From: Flavobacterium urocaniciphilum
GTDB lineage: Bacteria; Bacteroidota; Bacteroidia; Flavobacteriales; Flavobacteriaceae
NCBI RefSeq assembly: GCF_900110615.1
Contig: NZ_FOEI01000007.1
Location: 62,001-126,000 of the forward strand
Direction: 5' to 3'
DNA: 64,000 nt
The notes under the pieces are model-generated. The model searched no databases. It saw only the letters and a list, made by a program, of their open reading frames with translations, and was not told the DNA's origin. The first letter of the stretch is position 1; each line of letters begins with the position of its first letter. Made by a program: the position numbers and the translations under genes. This document shows positions 35,829 to 47,200 of this stretch, piece by piece.

Positions 35829-36851
35829 ATGAATGAAAATTTAGATCCAAATAAAGACCGATTTACTCCACAAGACATGGATATTGAACGTGCATTGCGA
35901 CCATTGAGTTTCGATGATTTCGCCGGACAAGATCACGTATTGGAGAATTTAAAAATATTTGTTGCTGCCGCTAATCAACGTGGAGAAGCCTTAGATCATG
36001 CGTTATTTCATGGTCCTCCCGGTTTAGGAAAAACAACATTGGCAAATATTTTAGCAAACGAATTGGGTGTTGGAATTAAAATCACTTCTGGTCCTGTTTT
36101 AGATAAACCTGGCGATTTAGCCGGTTTGTTAACCAATTTGGATGAAAGAGATGTGCTATTTATTGATGAAATTCATCGTTTATCTCCAGTGGTAGAAGAA
36201 TATTTGTATTCGGCCATGGAAGATTACAAAATCGACATCATGATTGAAAGCGGTCCGAATGCTCGTACAGTTCAAATTAACTTAAATCCGTTTACGTTAG
36301 TGGGTGCGACAACGCGTTCTGGATTATTAACAGCGCCAATGCGTGCGCGTTTCGGAATTCAAAGTCGATTACAATATTATAACAAAGAATTATTAGCAAC
36401 AATTATCGAAAGAAGTGCGAATATTTTAAATGTTCCAATCGATTTGGAAGCCGCAATTGAAATTGCTGGTCGAAGTCGAGGAACACCTCGTATTGCTAAT
36501 GCGTTATTGCGTCGAGTGCGCGATTTCGCTCAGATTAAAGGTAACGGAACTATCGATACAGAAATTGCACGATATGCCTTAAAAGCACTAAATGTAGATG
36601 CGCATGGTTTAGACGAAATGGACAACAAAATTTTGTCGACAATCATCGATAAATTCAAAGGCGGACCAGTCGGAATTACTACCTTAGCCACTGCTGTTGC
36701 CGAAAATGCCGAAACATTAGAAGAAGTGTACGAACCCTTTTTAATTCAAGAAGGTTTCTTAATGCGAACACCAAGAGGAAGAGAAGCAACCGATTTAGCC
36801 TACAAACATTTAGGACGATTGAAATTGGGTAACCAAGGAGAACTTTTTTAA
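35829..36851 (+). CDS. ruvB: Holliday junction branch migration helicase RuvB
   Basis: This 340-residue AAA+ protein shows the Walker A motif [18 protein letters not shown], the Walker B motif [12 protein letters not shown], sensor I GATTRSG, the arginine-finger region PMRARFGIQ and the C-terminal winged helix ([15 protein letters not shown]). It drives Holliday junction migration with RuvA, whose gene lies 4 kb downstream on the same strand. It is followed by queG after 39 bases. Confidence 0.97.
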   Translation: MNENLDPNKDRFTPQDMDIERALRPLSFDDFAGQDHVLENLKIFVAAANQRGEALDHALFHGPPGLGKTTLANILANELGVGIKITSGPVLDKPGDLAGLLTNLDERDVLFIDEIHRLSPVVEEYLYSAMEDYKIDIMIESGPNARTVQINLNPFTLVGATTRSGLLTAPMRARFGIQSRLQYYNKELLATIIERSANILNVPIDLEAAIEIAGRSRGTPRIANALLRRVRDFAQIKGNGTIDTEIARYALKALNVDAHGLDEMDNKILSTIIDKFKGGPVGITTLATAVAENAETLEEVYEPFLIQEGFLMRTPRGREATDLAYKHLGRLKLGNQGELF

Positions 36852-36890
36852 GATTGGAAGAAAGAAGTTGGGAGTTGGAAGAAGGAAGCG

Positions 36891-37814
36891 TTGATAAATA
36901 ACAAAGAGAAATATTCAAAATTAATTACGGAAGAATCTAAAAAATTAGGTTTTCTTTCCTGCGGAATTTCTCGTGCCGAATTCTTAGAGCAAGAAGCGCC
37001 TCGTTTAGAAAGCTGGCTGAATAAAAATCTGCATGGTCAAATGTCGTATATGGAAAATCATTTCGACAAAAGATTAAATCCAACATTGTTAGTAGATGGT
37101 GCGAAAAGTGTCATTTCTTTATTGCTAAATTATTATCCGTCTGAAATACAAAATCAAGAGAGTTTTAAGATTTCCAAATATGCCTATGGTGAAGATTATC
37201 ACTTTGTTATAAAAGATAAACTAAAAACATTATTACAATTCATTCAAGATGAAATTGGTGAAGTAAATGGTCGCGTTTTTGTCGATTCAGCACCCGTTTT
37301 AGACAAAGCATGGGCGGCCAAAAGCGGTTTGGGTTGGATTGGTAAAAATGCTAATTTAATTACGCAAAAAGTCGGTTCGTTTTATTTTATTGCCGAATTA
37401 ATTGTCGATTTAGAATTGGAATACGACACGCCAACAACCGACCATTGCGGGAGTTGTACCGCTTGTTTAGATGCATGTCCAACAGAAGCGATTATTGCAC
37501 CGTATGTAGTTGATGGCAGTAAATGTATTTCGTATTTTACCATAGAATTAAAAGATAATTTGCCTCAAGAAATGAAAGGTAAATTTGATGATTGGATGTT
37601 TGGTTGCGATGTGTGTCAGGATGTTTGTCCGTGGAACCGATTTTCAAAACCGCATCAAGAACCTTTATTCGAACCAAAATCAGAATTACTCAATTTTTCC
37701 AAAAGAGATTGGCAAGAACTTACCAAAGAAACCTTTAATAAAGTCTTTAAAAATTCCGCAGTCAAACGAACAAAATTTGAAGGTTTGATGCGTAATATTG
37801 AGTTTTTGAAGTAG
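36891..37814 (+). CDS. queG: Epoxyqueuosine reductase QueG
   Basis: This 307-residue protein has the QueG features: [20 protein letters not shown], the catalytic Asp region [21 protein letters not shown] (in parts) and two 4Fe-4S motifs, [12 protein letters not shown] and [10 protein letters not shown]. It reduces epoxyqueuosine to queuosine in tRNA using cobalamin. The start is a TTG at 36891; no better ATG lies before the conserved N-terminal region, so the TTG is accepted. The short spacer before it is made of TTGGAAGAA-type repeats. Confidence 0.93.
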   Translation: MINNKEKYSKLITEESKKLGFLSCGISRAEFLEQEAPRLESWLNKNLHGQMSYMENHFDKRLNPTLLVDGAKSVISLLLNYYPSEIQNQESFKISKYAYGEDYHFVIKDKLKTLLQFIQDEIGEVNGRVFVDSAPVLDKAWAAKSGLGWIGKNANLITQKVGSFYFIAELIVDLELEYDTPTTDHCGSCTACLDACPTEAIIAPYVVDGSKCISYFTIELKDNLPQEMKGKFDDWMFGCDVCQDVCPWNRFSKPHQEPLFEPKSELLNFSKRDWQELTKETFNKVFKNSAVKRTKFEGLMRNIEFLK

Positions 37815-37850
37815 AGTTTAATAACAACAAAACTTATACAAAGTATATAA

Positions 37851-38048
37851 ATGATTAATTATAAATATATAGGTATTGCAATATTGCTTATTGTTTTTGG
37901 AGCATTTCGTCTTACAAAAAATAAATATTACAAAAGAAAAGAAAAAGATATGTTGTGGGCGGCAGAATCAAATGTTTTTTGGAGTTATGTAGTATTAATT
38001 TTTTTCGGGATATTAATTATTTTTTATGAGTTGAAAAAGTTTTTCTAA
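37851..38048 (+). CDS. Small membrane protein, unknown function
   Basis: This 65-residue protein has two hydrophobic helices (about residues 6-21 and 44-62) joined by a Lys-rich loop (TKNKYYKRKEKD). I do not recognise the family. It lies between queG and maeB on the same strand with an ATG start. Coding is supported by the regular membrane pattern and positive-inside loop, but the short length limits confidence. Confidence 0.5.
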   Translation: MINYKYIGIAILLIVFGAFRLTKNKYYKRKEKDMLWAAESNVFWSYVVLIFFGILIIFYELKKFF

Positions 38049-38221
38049 TTCCGATTGAGCGGATTTGTAATCAGTGCTTAAAACTACTTTATTTTTCAAA
38101 AATTAGATTACTTTTCACATTTTCCAACGCAACTTTTCCTTCCAAAAAAACAAATCAACCTAGAAATTATTTTCTTCACCAACTTTTCGTACAAACTTTA
38201 TGGTTATTTGAAAGCAAATTT

Positions 38222-38229
38222 TATCTTTG
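38222..38229 (+). promoter_or_regulatory. -7 element (TATCTTTG) for maeB
   Basis: Fits TAnnTTTG and lies 23 bases before the ATG at 38253, in a 204-base gap that otherwise shows nothing clear. No -33 box at the normal distance. Confidence 0.5.
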
Positions 38230-38252
38230 TAAGTTGATGCAAATGATAATAT

Positions 38253-40553
38253 ATGTCCAAAAGTAATAATAAAAGAAGAGAAGCCTTACTATATCACGCC
38301 AAACCAACACCTGGGAAAATTCAGGTTGTTCCTACTAAAAAATATGCAACGCAAAGAGATTTGTCTTTGGCGTATTCGCCAGGGGTTGCCGAGCCATGTT
38401 TGGAAATTGCAAAAGACATCAATAACGTTTATAAATATACAGCGAAAGGAAATTTAGTAGCTGTAATTTCAAATGGTACTGCCGTTTTAGGTTTAGGAGA
38501 CATTGGTCCGGAAGCCTCAAAACCCGTAATGGAAGGAAAAGGATTATTATTCAAAATCTTTTCAGACATTGATGTTTTCGATATTGAAGTCGGAACCAAA
38601 GACATTGAAGAATTTATTGCAACGGTTAAAAATATTGCGCCAACATTTGGTGGAATTAACTTAGAAGATATTAAAGCGCCAGAATCGTTCGAAATTGAAA
38701 GACGTTTGGTAGAAGAATTAGATATTCCGGTAATGCACGATGACCAACACGGAACAGCAATTATTTCTTCGGCAGCTTTATTAAACGCATTAGAATTAGC
38801 AGAAAAAGATATTTCAAAAATAAAAGTTGTAGTTTCTGGAGCCGGTTCGGCAGCATTAGCGTGTTCGAATTTATATGTGGCTTTAGGAGTAAAACCTGAA
38901 AATTTATACATGTTTGATGTAGACGGTTTATTAACAACTTGCCGAAAAGATATTTCAGAATTACAAATGAAATATGCCAAATCTTGTGATCCAGCACCAC
39001 TTGCTGAAATCATCAAAGGTGCCGATATGTTTTTAGGATTGTCGGTTGGTAATATTTTAAAACCGGAAATGTTATTGTCAATGGCAAACGATCCAATTGT
39101 TTTCGCTATGGCAAATCCGGAACCAGAAATCGATTATAATGTTGCCATTGCTACTCGTGAAGACATCATTATGGCTACTGGTCGTTCAGATTATCCTAAC
39201 CAAGTAAATAACGTTTTAGGTTTTCCTTATATTTTCCGTGGAGCATTAGATGTTCGCGCTCGAAAAATTAACGAAGCGATGAAAATGGCTGCGGTTAGAG
39301 CGTTGGCAGATTTAGCTAAAACTCCGGTTCCTGAGCAAGTTAATATTGCTTATGGAGAGAAAAAATTAGTTTTCGGTAGAGATTATATCATTCCAAAACC
39401 ATTCGATCCAAGATTAATTGCTACCGTTTCTCCGGCAGTTGCAAAAGCGGCAATGGATAGTGGTGTGGCTGATGTTGAAATTACCGATTGGGAAAAATAT
39501 GCAGATGAATTATTAGAGCGTTTAGGTGGCGATAACAAAATTGTTAAGTTGTTAACGAACCGTGCGAAAACGGATCCTAAGAAAATTGTTTTTGCTGAAG
39601 CCGATCAATTAGACGTGTTGAAAGCAGCACAAATTGTTCATGAAGAAGGAATTGGAATTCCGATTTTATTAGGAAATTTAGAAACCATTCAGGAATTAAA
39701 AGAAGAAATTGGTTTCGATGCCGAATTACAAATCATCGATCCAAAATCGAAAGAAGAAGATAAAACAAGAGAAAAATACGCGCAATATTTCTGGAAAGCT
39801 AGACAACGTAGAGGTACATCATTATTAGATGCTCAAAAATGGATGCGTGAGCGTAACTATTTTGCAGCCATGATGGTAAATACTGGCGATGCCGATTGTA
39901 TGGTAACGGGTTATTCAAGAAGTTACCCAACGGTTGTAAAACCCGTAATGGAGCTAATCGATAGACAACAAGGTGTGAGTAGAATTGCTACGACAAACAT
40001 CATGAATACAAAACGCGGACCGTTGTTTTTATCAGATACTGCGATTAATCCAAATCCAACAGCAGAAGAATTAGCTAAAATTGCATTAATGACTGCTAAA
40101 ACGGCAAGAATGTTTGGTGTAGAACCCGTAATTGCTATGATATCGTTCTCAAATTTTGGTTCATCATCTAATGAAAGTGCCATTAAAGTAAGACAAGCCG
40201 TTAAAATTTTACATGAAAATCATCCAGATTTAATTGTTGATGGGGAAATTCAAACTGATTTTGCATTAAACCCAGAATTGTTAAAAAGTAAGTTCCCATT
40301 TTCGAAATTAGCGAACAAGAAAGTTAATACATTAATTTTCCCTAATTTAGATGCGGCAAATATTACTTATAAAATGTTGAAAGAGTTGGATAAAGTAGTT
40401 TCTATTGGTCCAATTATGATGGGATTAGAAAAACCCGTACACATTTTTCAATTAGGTGCAAGTGTAGAAGAAATGGTAAATATGGCTGCAGTTTCTGTTG
40501 TGGATGCTCAAGAGAAATTGAAAGCTAAATTGAAAGTAAAAAGTAAAAAGTAA
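38253..40553 (+). CDS. maeB: NADP-dependent malic enzyme, MaeB type
   Basis: This 766-residue protein is the long bacterial malic enzyme. The N-terminal half has LAYSPGVAEPCLEI, VISNGTAVLGLGDIGPEA, VMHDDQHGTAII and the nucleotide-binding VVSGAGSAALACSNLY. From about residue 430 there is a phosphotransacetylase-like domain (FAEADQLDVLKAAQIVHEEG, NPNPTAEELAKIALMTAKTARMFG in parts), typical of MaeB and thought to be regulatory. It converts malate to pyruvate and CO2 with NADP reduction. It lies alone between queG and ruvA, with AAAAGTAAAAAGT repeats at its 3' end. Confidence 0.95.
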   Translation: MSKSNNKRREALLYHAKPTPGKIQVVPTKKYATQRDLSLAYSPGVAEPCLEIAKDINNVYKYTAKGNLVAVISNGTAVLGLGDIGPEASKPVMEGKGLLFKIFSDIDVFDIEVGTKDIEEFIATVKNIAPTFGGINLEDIKAPESFEIERRLVEELDIPVMHDDQHGTAIISSAALLNALELAEKDISKIKVVVSGAGSAALACSNLYVALGVKPENLYMFDVDGLLTTCRKDISELQMKYAKSCDPAPLAEIIKGADMFLGLSVGNILKPEMLLSMANDPIVFAMANPEPEIDYNVAIATREDIIMATGRSDYPNQVNNVLGFPYIFRGALDVRARKINEAMKMAAVRALADLAKTPVPEQVNIAYGEKKLVFGRDYIIPKPFDPRLIATVSPAVAKAAMDSGVADVEITDWEKYADELLERLGGDNKIVKLLTNRAKTDPKKIVFAEADQLDVLKAAQIVHEEGIGIPILLGNLETIQELKEEIGFDAELQIIDPKSKEEDKTREKYAQYFWKARQRRGTSLLDAQKWMRERNYFAAMMVNTGDADCMVTGYSRSYPTVVKPVMELIDRQQGVSRIATTNIMNTKRGPLFLSDTAINPNPTAEELAKIALMTAKTARMFGVEPVIAMISFSNFGSSSNESAIKVRQAVKILHENHPDLIVDGEIQTDFALNPELLKSKFPFSKLANKKVNTLIFPNLDAANITYKMLKELDKVVSIGPIMMGLEKPVHIFQLGASVEEMVNMAAVSVVDAQEKLKAKLKVKSKK

Positions 40554-40686
40554 AAAGAGCCAAGTAAAAAGTAATTTACGAAGTTGGATATACGAAAACA
40601 AAAAAATATAAAAACTATAAAAAAAATTTGTAAGCTTTACAACCAATAACTATTGGACATGTAGATTTTGCAGTTAAGTAAAAAAT

Positions 40687-41268
40687 ATGATAGCACATAT
40701 TCAAGGAAAATTAGTGGAAAAAACACCAACCGAAGTCGTAATCGATTGTGGTGGTTTGGGCTACGAAATTCATATTTCATTACATACTTATTCTCAAATT
40801 CCAGATTCGGAGCATATCAAATTATATACGTTTTTACAAATCAAAGAAGACGCGCATTCGCTTTTCGGTTTTGCCGACAAAAAGGAAAGAGAATTATTCA
40901 AATTATTACTTTCTGTTTCCGGAATTGGCGCGAATACTGCCAGAACAATGTTGTCTTCTTTACAACCAGAACAAATCATTCAAGCCATTGCCTCAAACGA
41001 TGTTGGAACGATTCAGTCTATCAAAGGAATTGGATTGAAAACCGCACAACGTGTTATCATTGACTTGAAAGATAAAGTGTTGAAAATTTACCAAATTGAA
41101 GAAATTTCAACAGGTTCATACAATACAAATAAAGAAGAAGCGTTATCTGCATTAGAAGTTTTAGGATATCAACGTAAAAATGCAGAAAAAGTTTTAGAAA
41201 AAATAATCGCCAATAATCCAGCGGCAACGGTAGAAGATTTAATAAAACAAGCCTTAAAAGTATTATAA
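40687..41268 (+). CDS. ruvA: Holliday junction DNA-binding protein RuvA
   Basis: This 193-residue protein has the OB-fold start MIAHIQGKLVEKTPTEVVIDCGGLGYE, the helix-hairpin-helix pair (LLSVSGIGANTARTML and IQSIKGIGLKTAQRVIIDL) and the C-terminal domain that contacts RuvB. It tetramerises on Holliday junctions. sprA begins two bases after its stop, so the two are likely co-transcribed. Confidence 0.97.
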   Translation: MIAHIQGKLVEKTPTEVVIDCGGLGYEIHISLHTYSQIPDSEHIKLYTFLQIKEDAHSLFGFADKKERELFKLLLSVSGIGANTARTMLSSLQPEQIIQAIASNDVGTIQSIKGIGLKTAQRVIIDLKDKVLKIYQIEEISTGSYNTNKEEALSALEVLGYQRKNAEKVLEKIIANNPAATVEDLIKQALKVL

Positions 41269-41270
41269 TT

Positions 41271-44200
41271 TTGAATAAATTATTTAAAAATATTGTTTCA
41301 AAAACAAGCATCAGTATCGTCATGCTGTTTGCCAGTATATTTATCTACGCGCAAGATGTTCCAACAACTCCACCCGACTCAGTAAAAACAGGTCATAGTG
41401 TAGGTAAAATTGAAATTCCAAATCCAAAAAGTATATTAGAAGGTTACACCTATGATCCAGTAACCAATAGATATATTTATACCGCATCTGTAGACGGATT
41501 TAATATCGATTATCCTTTGATTTTGACGCCTGAAGAATATGAAAAATTGGTGTTAAAAGAAAGAATGCGTAAGTATTTTCAAGAAAAAACAACTGCCTTA
41601 GATCCTAAAAAAGGAACAGATGATGCTAAGCGAAATCTTTTACCAAGATATTATGTAAATTCTAAGTTTTTTGAAGCTATTTTCGGAGGTAATACAATTG
41701 ACGTTAAACCAACTGGTTCGGTTGAAATTGACTTAGGAATTCGATTTTCAAAACAAGATAATCCTTCGTTTTCTCCAAGAAATAGAAAAACTACTGCTTT
41801 CGATTTCAATCAAAGAATTTCGATGGGTTTACAAGGAAAAGTAGGAACAAGAATGAACGTAAATATTAATTACGATACACAATCTACTTTTGCTTTTCAA
41901 AACTTAATTAAATTAGATTATACACCAACAGAAGACGATATTTTACAAAAAATTGAAGTCGGAAATGTGAGTTTTCCAATTTCCAATTCGTTGATTCGTG
42001 GTGCCCAAAGTTTATTTGGGGTTAAAGCGCAATTCCAGTTTGGGAAAACAACTTTTACGGGTGTTTTCTCTGAACAAAAATCGCAATCAAGATCGATTAC
42101 TACACAAGGAGGTGGAACCATTCAAGAGTTTGATTTCTTCGCTTTAGATTACGACTCTGATAAACACTATTTCTTATCGCAATATTTTAGAAATAACTAC
42201 GACAAAGCTTTGCGAAATTATCCAGTTATCGATTCTCGTGCACAAATTACAAGAATTGAGGTTTGGGTAACGAACAAACAAAACAGAGTTACCACTACAG
42301 ATAATAATTTAAGAAATATTATTGCGCTTCAAGATTTAGGGGAATCGCAATTAACAGATGGTGTTACACCAATTCCAGATAACGAAGTGGTTGGTATCGA
42401 TTTGGCTCTGAATCCAACATTTTTTGATGTTGTAGCCAATACACCTTCGGATAATAAAAATAATAAATTCAATCCGTTAGCGATTGATCAAGCAGGAAGT
42501 TTTTTAAACTCTGGAATTCGAGAAATTGCAACAGCTTCTCAAGGTTTCAATATCAATTCCAATCCAGCAAGTACTTTTTCCGAAGGAATTGATTATTCGA
42601 AATTAGAAAACGCAAGAAAATTATCCTCTTCAGAATATACCTTTCACCCTCAATTAGGATACATTTCCTTAAATCAAAAATTACAAAATGATGAGGTTTT
42701 AGCAGTTGCTTACCAATATACAGTTGGTGGTGAAGTGTTTCAAGTAGGGGAATTTGCTAATGATGGGGTTGAATCTACAACGGTTAATACTTCTGGAGTT
42801 CCAACAACTCAGGCTTTAATTTTAAAAATGTTAAAAGGAAGTTTGATTAATGTAAGTGAACCAAGTTGGGACTTAATGATGAAAAACATCTACCAAATTC
42901 CAGGTGGAAATCAATTACAACAACAAGATTTCAAATTCAATATCTTATATCAAGACCCTTCGCCTTTAAATTACATAACGCAAGCCGGAATTGATCCACT
43001 TACTCCAGCAGTTGAAAATACAACTTTATTAAAAGTATTTAATTTAGATAAATTAAATTTTACGAACGACCCTCAACCAAATGGTGATGGATTTTTCGAT
43101 TTTTATCCAGGATTAACTGTAGATACACAATACGGTAGAATTATCTTTACTACTGTAGAACCGTTCGGTAAACATTTATTTGAGAAATTAAGATTAAATG
43201 GTGCTGAAAGTTATGATGGTGGTACTTATAATACGAACCAATCGAAATACGTATTCAGAACCTTATATAAATCTACTCAAGCTGCAGCTTTACAAGAAAG
43301 TGCTAAAAATAAGTTCAAGTTAAAAGGTAGTTTCAAATCTACTGGTGGCGACGGAATTCCATTAGGAGCGTTCAATGTGCCACAAGGAAGTGTTGTGGTT
43401 ACTGCCGGTGGAAGAATTTTAGTAGAAGGAGTAGATTACACCGTAAACTATCAAGCAGGTAGAGTTCAAATTTTAGATCCAGCTTTATTAGCCTCAAATA
43501 CACCAATTCAAGTTTCTTTAGAAAACAACTCGGTATTCGGACAACAAACAAAACGTTTTTATGGATTGAATGTAGAACATAAATTCAACGATAAATTCTT
43601 AGTTGGTGGTACTTTCTTAAAAATGACAGAAAGACCATTTACGCAAAAATCAGATTACAATCAAGAATCAGTTAACAATACAATTGTTGGATTAAATACT
43701 AACTTCTCTACAGAAGTGCCATTCTTTACAAGATTAGTAAACAAATTACCAAATATTGAAACAGAAGCTCCTTCTAATTTATCATTCAGAGGAGAATTTG
43801 CTTATTTGTTTCCAAATGCACCAAAAACATCAAACTTTAATGGAGAGCCAACTTCTTATATTGATGATTTTGAAGGTTCGCAATCTAATATCGATTTAAA
43901 ATCGCCATTATCTTGGTCGTTAGCTTCAACCCCAATTGGTTTTGGTGGGGAATTAAACGAAGATGATTTAACGTATGGTTACAAAAGAGCGAAATTATCT
44001 TGGTATAATATCGATCCTGTGTTTTATACCAGTCCACCATCAGGAATTGATGATAACGATTTATCGAGTAACAAAACGAGAAGAATTTTTAGTCAGGAGT
44101 TATTCCCAAATATTGATATTCCACAAGGACAATCCAATGTTATTAGTACGTTAGACTTAACTTACTATCCAAAAGAGCGTGGACCGTATAACTATAATCC

Positions 44201-47200
44201 AGTTACGGCTTCAAATAATCAATTCCCTGCAATTGATGCTCCAAATAACTGGGGTGGAATTATGCGTGCCATCAATACTACCAATTTCGAACAATCAAAT
44301 GTTGAGTATGTTCAGTTTTGGTTAATGGATCCTTATACTGGAAATGTTGGTGATGCTGCTAATAACACCAATACTGGTACTTTAACGATTAACTTAGGAG
44401 AAATTAGTGAAGACGTTTTAAAAGATGGTAGAAAATTATACGAAAATGGTTTGCCAGAAAACGGAGGAAGTCAACCAACAGTTGATACCAACTGGGGTAA
44501 AGTTCCTGCTTCACAATCTTTAATTTACGCTTTTGATACAAACGAAGGAAATAGAACAGTTCAAGACGTTGGTTTAAATGGATTGAATGATTCTGAAGAA
44601 AAAGTAGAATATCCTGCTTTTGCTGGATTGGGAGATGCTTCTGCTGATAACTACAATTACTATTTAAATACTTCTGGAACTATTTTAGATCGTTATAAAA
44701 ATTATAATGGTTTAGAAGGTAACTCGCCAATTACTGTTACAGATACAAATAGAGGAAATTCAACTTTACCAGATGTAGAAGATATTAATAGAGATAATAC
44801 GATGAATACTATTAATGCGTATTATAAATTTAATATTCCAATTTCTCCAAACCCAGTTGTGGGTCAAAATTACGTTTCGGATGTAATGGTTACAACACAA
44901 ACAATGGCAAACGGACAAACAACGCCGGTTAAATGGGTTCAATATAAAATTCCAATTTTAGAAGCTACAGCTGCAAACATTGAAGGACCGATTACCGATT
45001 TTAGAACCATTCGTTTTATGAGAATGTTCTTATCTGGATTTAGTGAAGATGTAACTTTACGTTTCGGAACATTAGATTTAGTTCGTGGTGAATGGAGAAG
45101 ATATGTGAATTCATTAGATGCAAATGACTTAAATGTTTCTGATGATGATACAGGATTTGATGTTGTTGCAATTAACATTCAAGAAAATTCAAACAGAACG
45201 CCAATACCATATGTTGCGCCTCCAGGAGTTGATAGAGAGCAATTGTACAATAATAACTCTGTTATCAATCAAAACGAACAATCTTTATCGTTAAGAGTGT
45301 ACAAAAAAGATCAAGGATTACCTGGATTAGGTGGTTTAGAAGAAGACGATTCTAGAGCTGTGTTTAAAAATGTAAACGTAGATATGCGTCAGTATAAAAA
45401 ATTACGTATGTTCTTACATGCAGAAGCATTAGAAGCGGATGCAGTTGGAGACAGACTTCAAGATGATCAATTAGTGGCGTTTATTCGTTTTGGTAACGAC
45501 TTTACCGATAACTTCTACCAAGTGGAAATGCCGTTAAAAGTCAGCCAATTTACGGCTCGATCTGCAGATGATGTTTGGCCAGCAGAAAACGAAATCGAAT
45601 TACCATTGTCGTTATTAACACGAATTAAAAGTTTAAAAATTGCTGGTGATGGTTCTATAGTTCCGGATGTAAACGGAATTGCTTTCTTAAATGAAAGCGA
45701 TTTAGGTTCAGGAAACGATAGAATGAATATTGGAATTAAGGGTAATCCAAACTTTGGTTTAATTAGAACATTAATGGTCGGATTAAAAAATCCAGATCCA
45801 GCCGCTACAGGTCCGCTTCGTGGAGAAGTTTGGTTTAACGAACTTCGTATGTCGGATATGGATAACAAAGGAGGTTATGCTGCAGTGGCAAACTTAGATA
45901 CCAACTTAGCAGATTTCGCAACGTTCTCGGCAACTGGAAAATTAAGTACTATCGGTTTTGGTGCCTTAGAAGAAGGTCCGAATGAAAGAAGTAGAGAAGA
46001 TGTAAAACAATATGATATCGTTTCTAATTTAAACTTAGGTCAGTTATTGCCTAAAAAATGGAAATTAGTTTTACCGTTCAATTATGCAGTTGGAGAACAA
46101 ATTATTACTCCGAAATACGATCCTTTATATCAAGATTTAGAATTGAAAGAAGTATTGAATGCTACTTCAGATCAAGCTAAAAAAGACGAAATTGAAAACC
46201 GAGCAATCGATTATACAAAAAGAACAAGTGTAAACTTTATAGGTGTTAAAAAAGAAAGAGCGGAACAACAAAAAGCACGTTTTTACGATGTAGAAAATTT
46301 AACTTTATCGTATTCGTTTAATGAAATGTTGCACCACGATTTCCAAGTTCAAAACTTAATCGATCAGCAACAAAAATCGAGTTTAGATTATGCTTATTCT
46401 TTCAAACCAATGTCTATTGAACCGTTTAAAAAGAATAAGTTCTTTAAGAAAAATGGCTATTATAAGTTGTTTAGCGACATGAACTTTAACTTCTTACCAA
46501 GTAATATTTCATTCAGTTCAAACATCATGCGTCAATTTAATCGTCAACAATTTAGATTAATAGATGTTCAAGGAATTGCAATTGATCCATTATACAGAAG
46601 AAATTATTTCTTCAATTATCAGTACGGAGTAAATTTCCCTATTACAAGATCGTTAAAAGTTAATTATACAGCTGCTAATAATAATATTGTTCGAAACTAT
46701 TTCGATTCAAATAAAAACCCAATTAACGAATTAGACATTTGGGATGATTATTGGAATTTTGGAGATCCAAACACGCATAATCAACAATTATTGGTAAATT
46801 ATGATCTACCAATTAATAAAATTCCTGTATTGAGTTTTGTAAAATCATCTTACGTTTATACAGGAGATTATAGCTGGCAACGTTCTTCAGATGCTTTTGC
46901 TACTTTTCAAGCATTAGACGGAACAGTTTATCAATTAGGAAATACAATTCAAAATGCTAATTCGCATAAAATTAATGCGGCTTTAGACATGAATACGTTC
47001 TATAAATATATTGGTTTAACAGCTAAAAAACAGAAAAAACCTGCGGTGCCTAAAACAGCTCCAAAACCAGGAGAAAAAGTAACGAATACAGTTCCAAAAC
47101 AAAATCAAACTGAAGAAAGAAGTGGTTTTGCCAAATTCGGAATCGGATTGTTAACTTCTGTAAAAAATATTCAAGTTAATTATACCGAATCAGGTGGTAC

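Noticed and set aside
38429..39016. 195-codon minus-strand frame within maeB
   Set aside because: It is antisense to highly conserved malic enzyme sequence and has no motif or promoter of its own.
40668..41063. Two long plus-strand frames overlapping ruvA (131 and 96 codons)
   Set aside because: The RuvA frame carries all family motifs; these are alternative-frame readings of the same bases.
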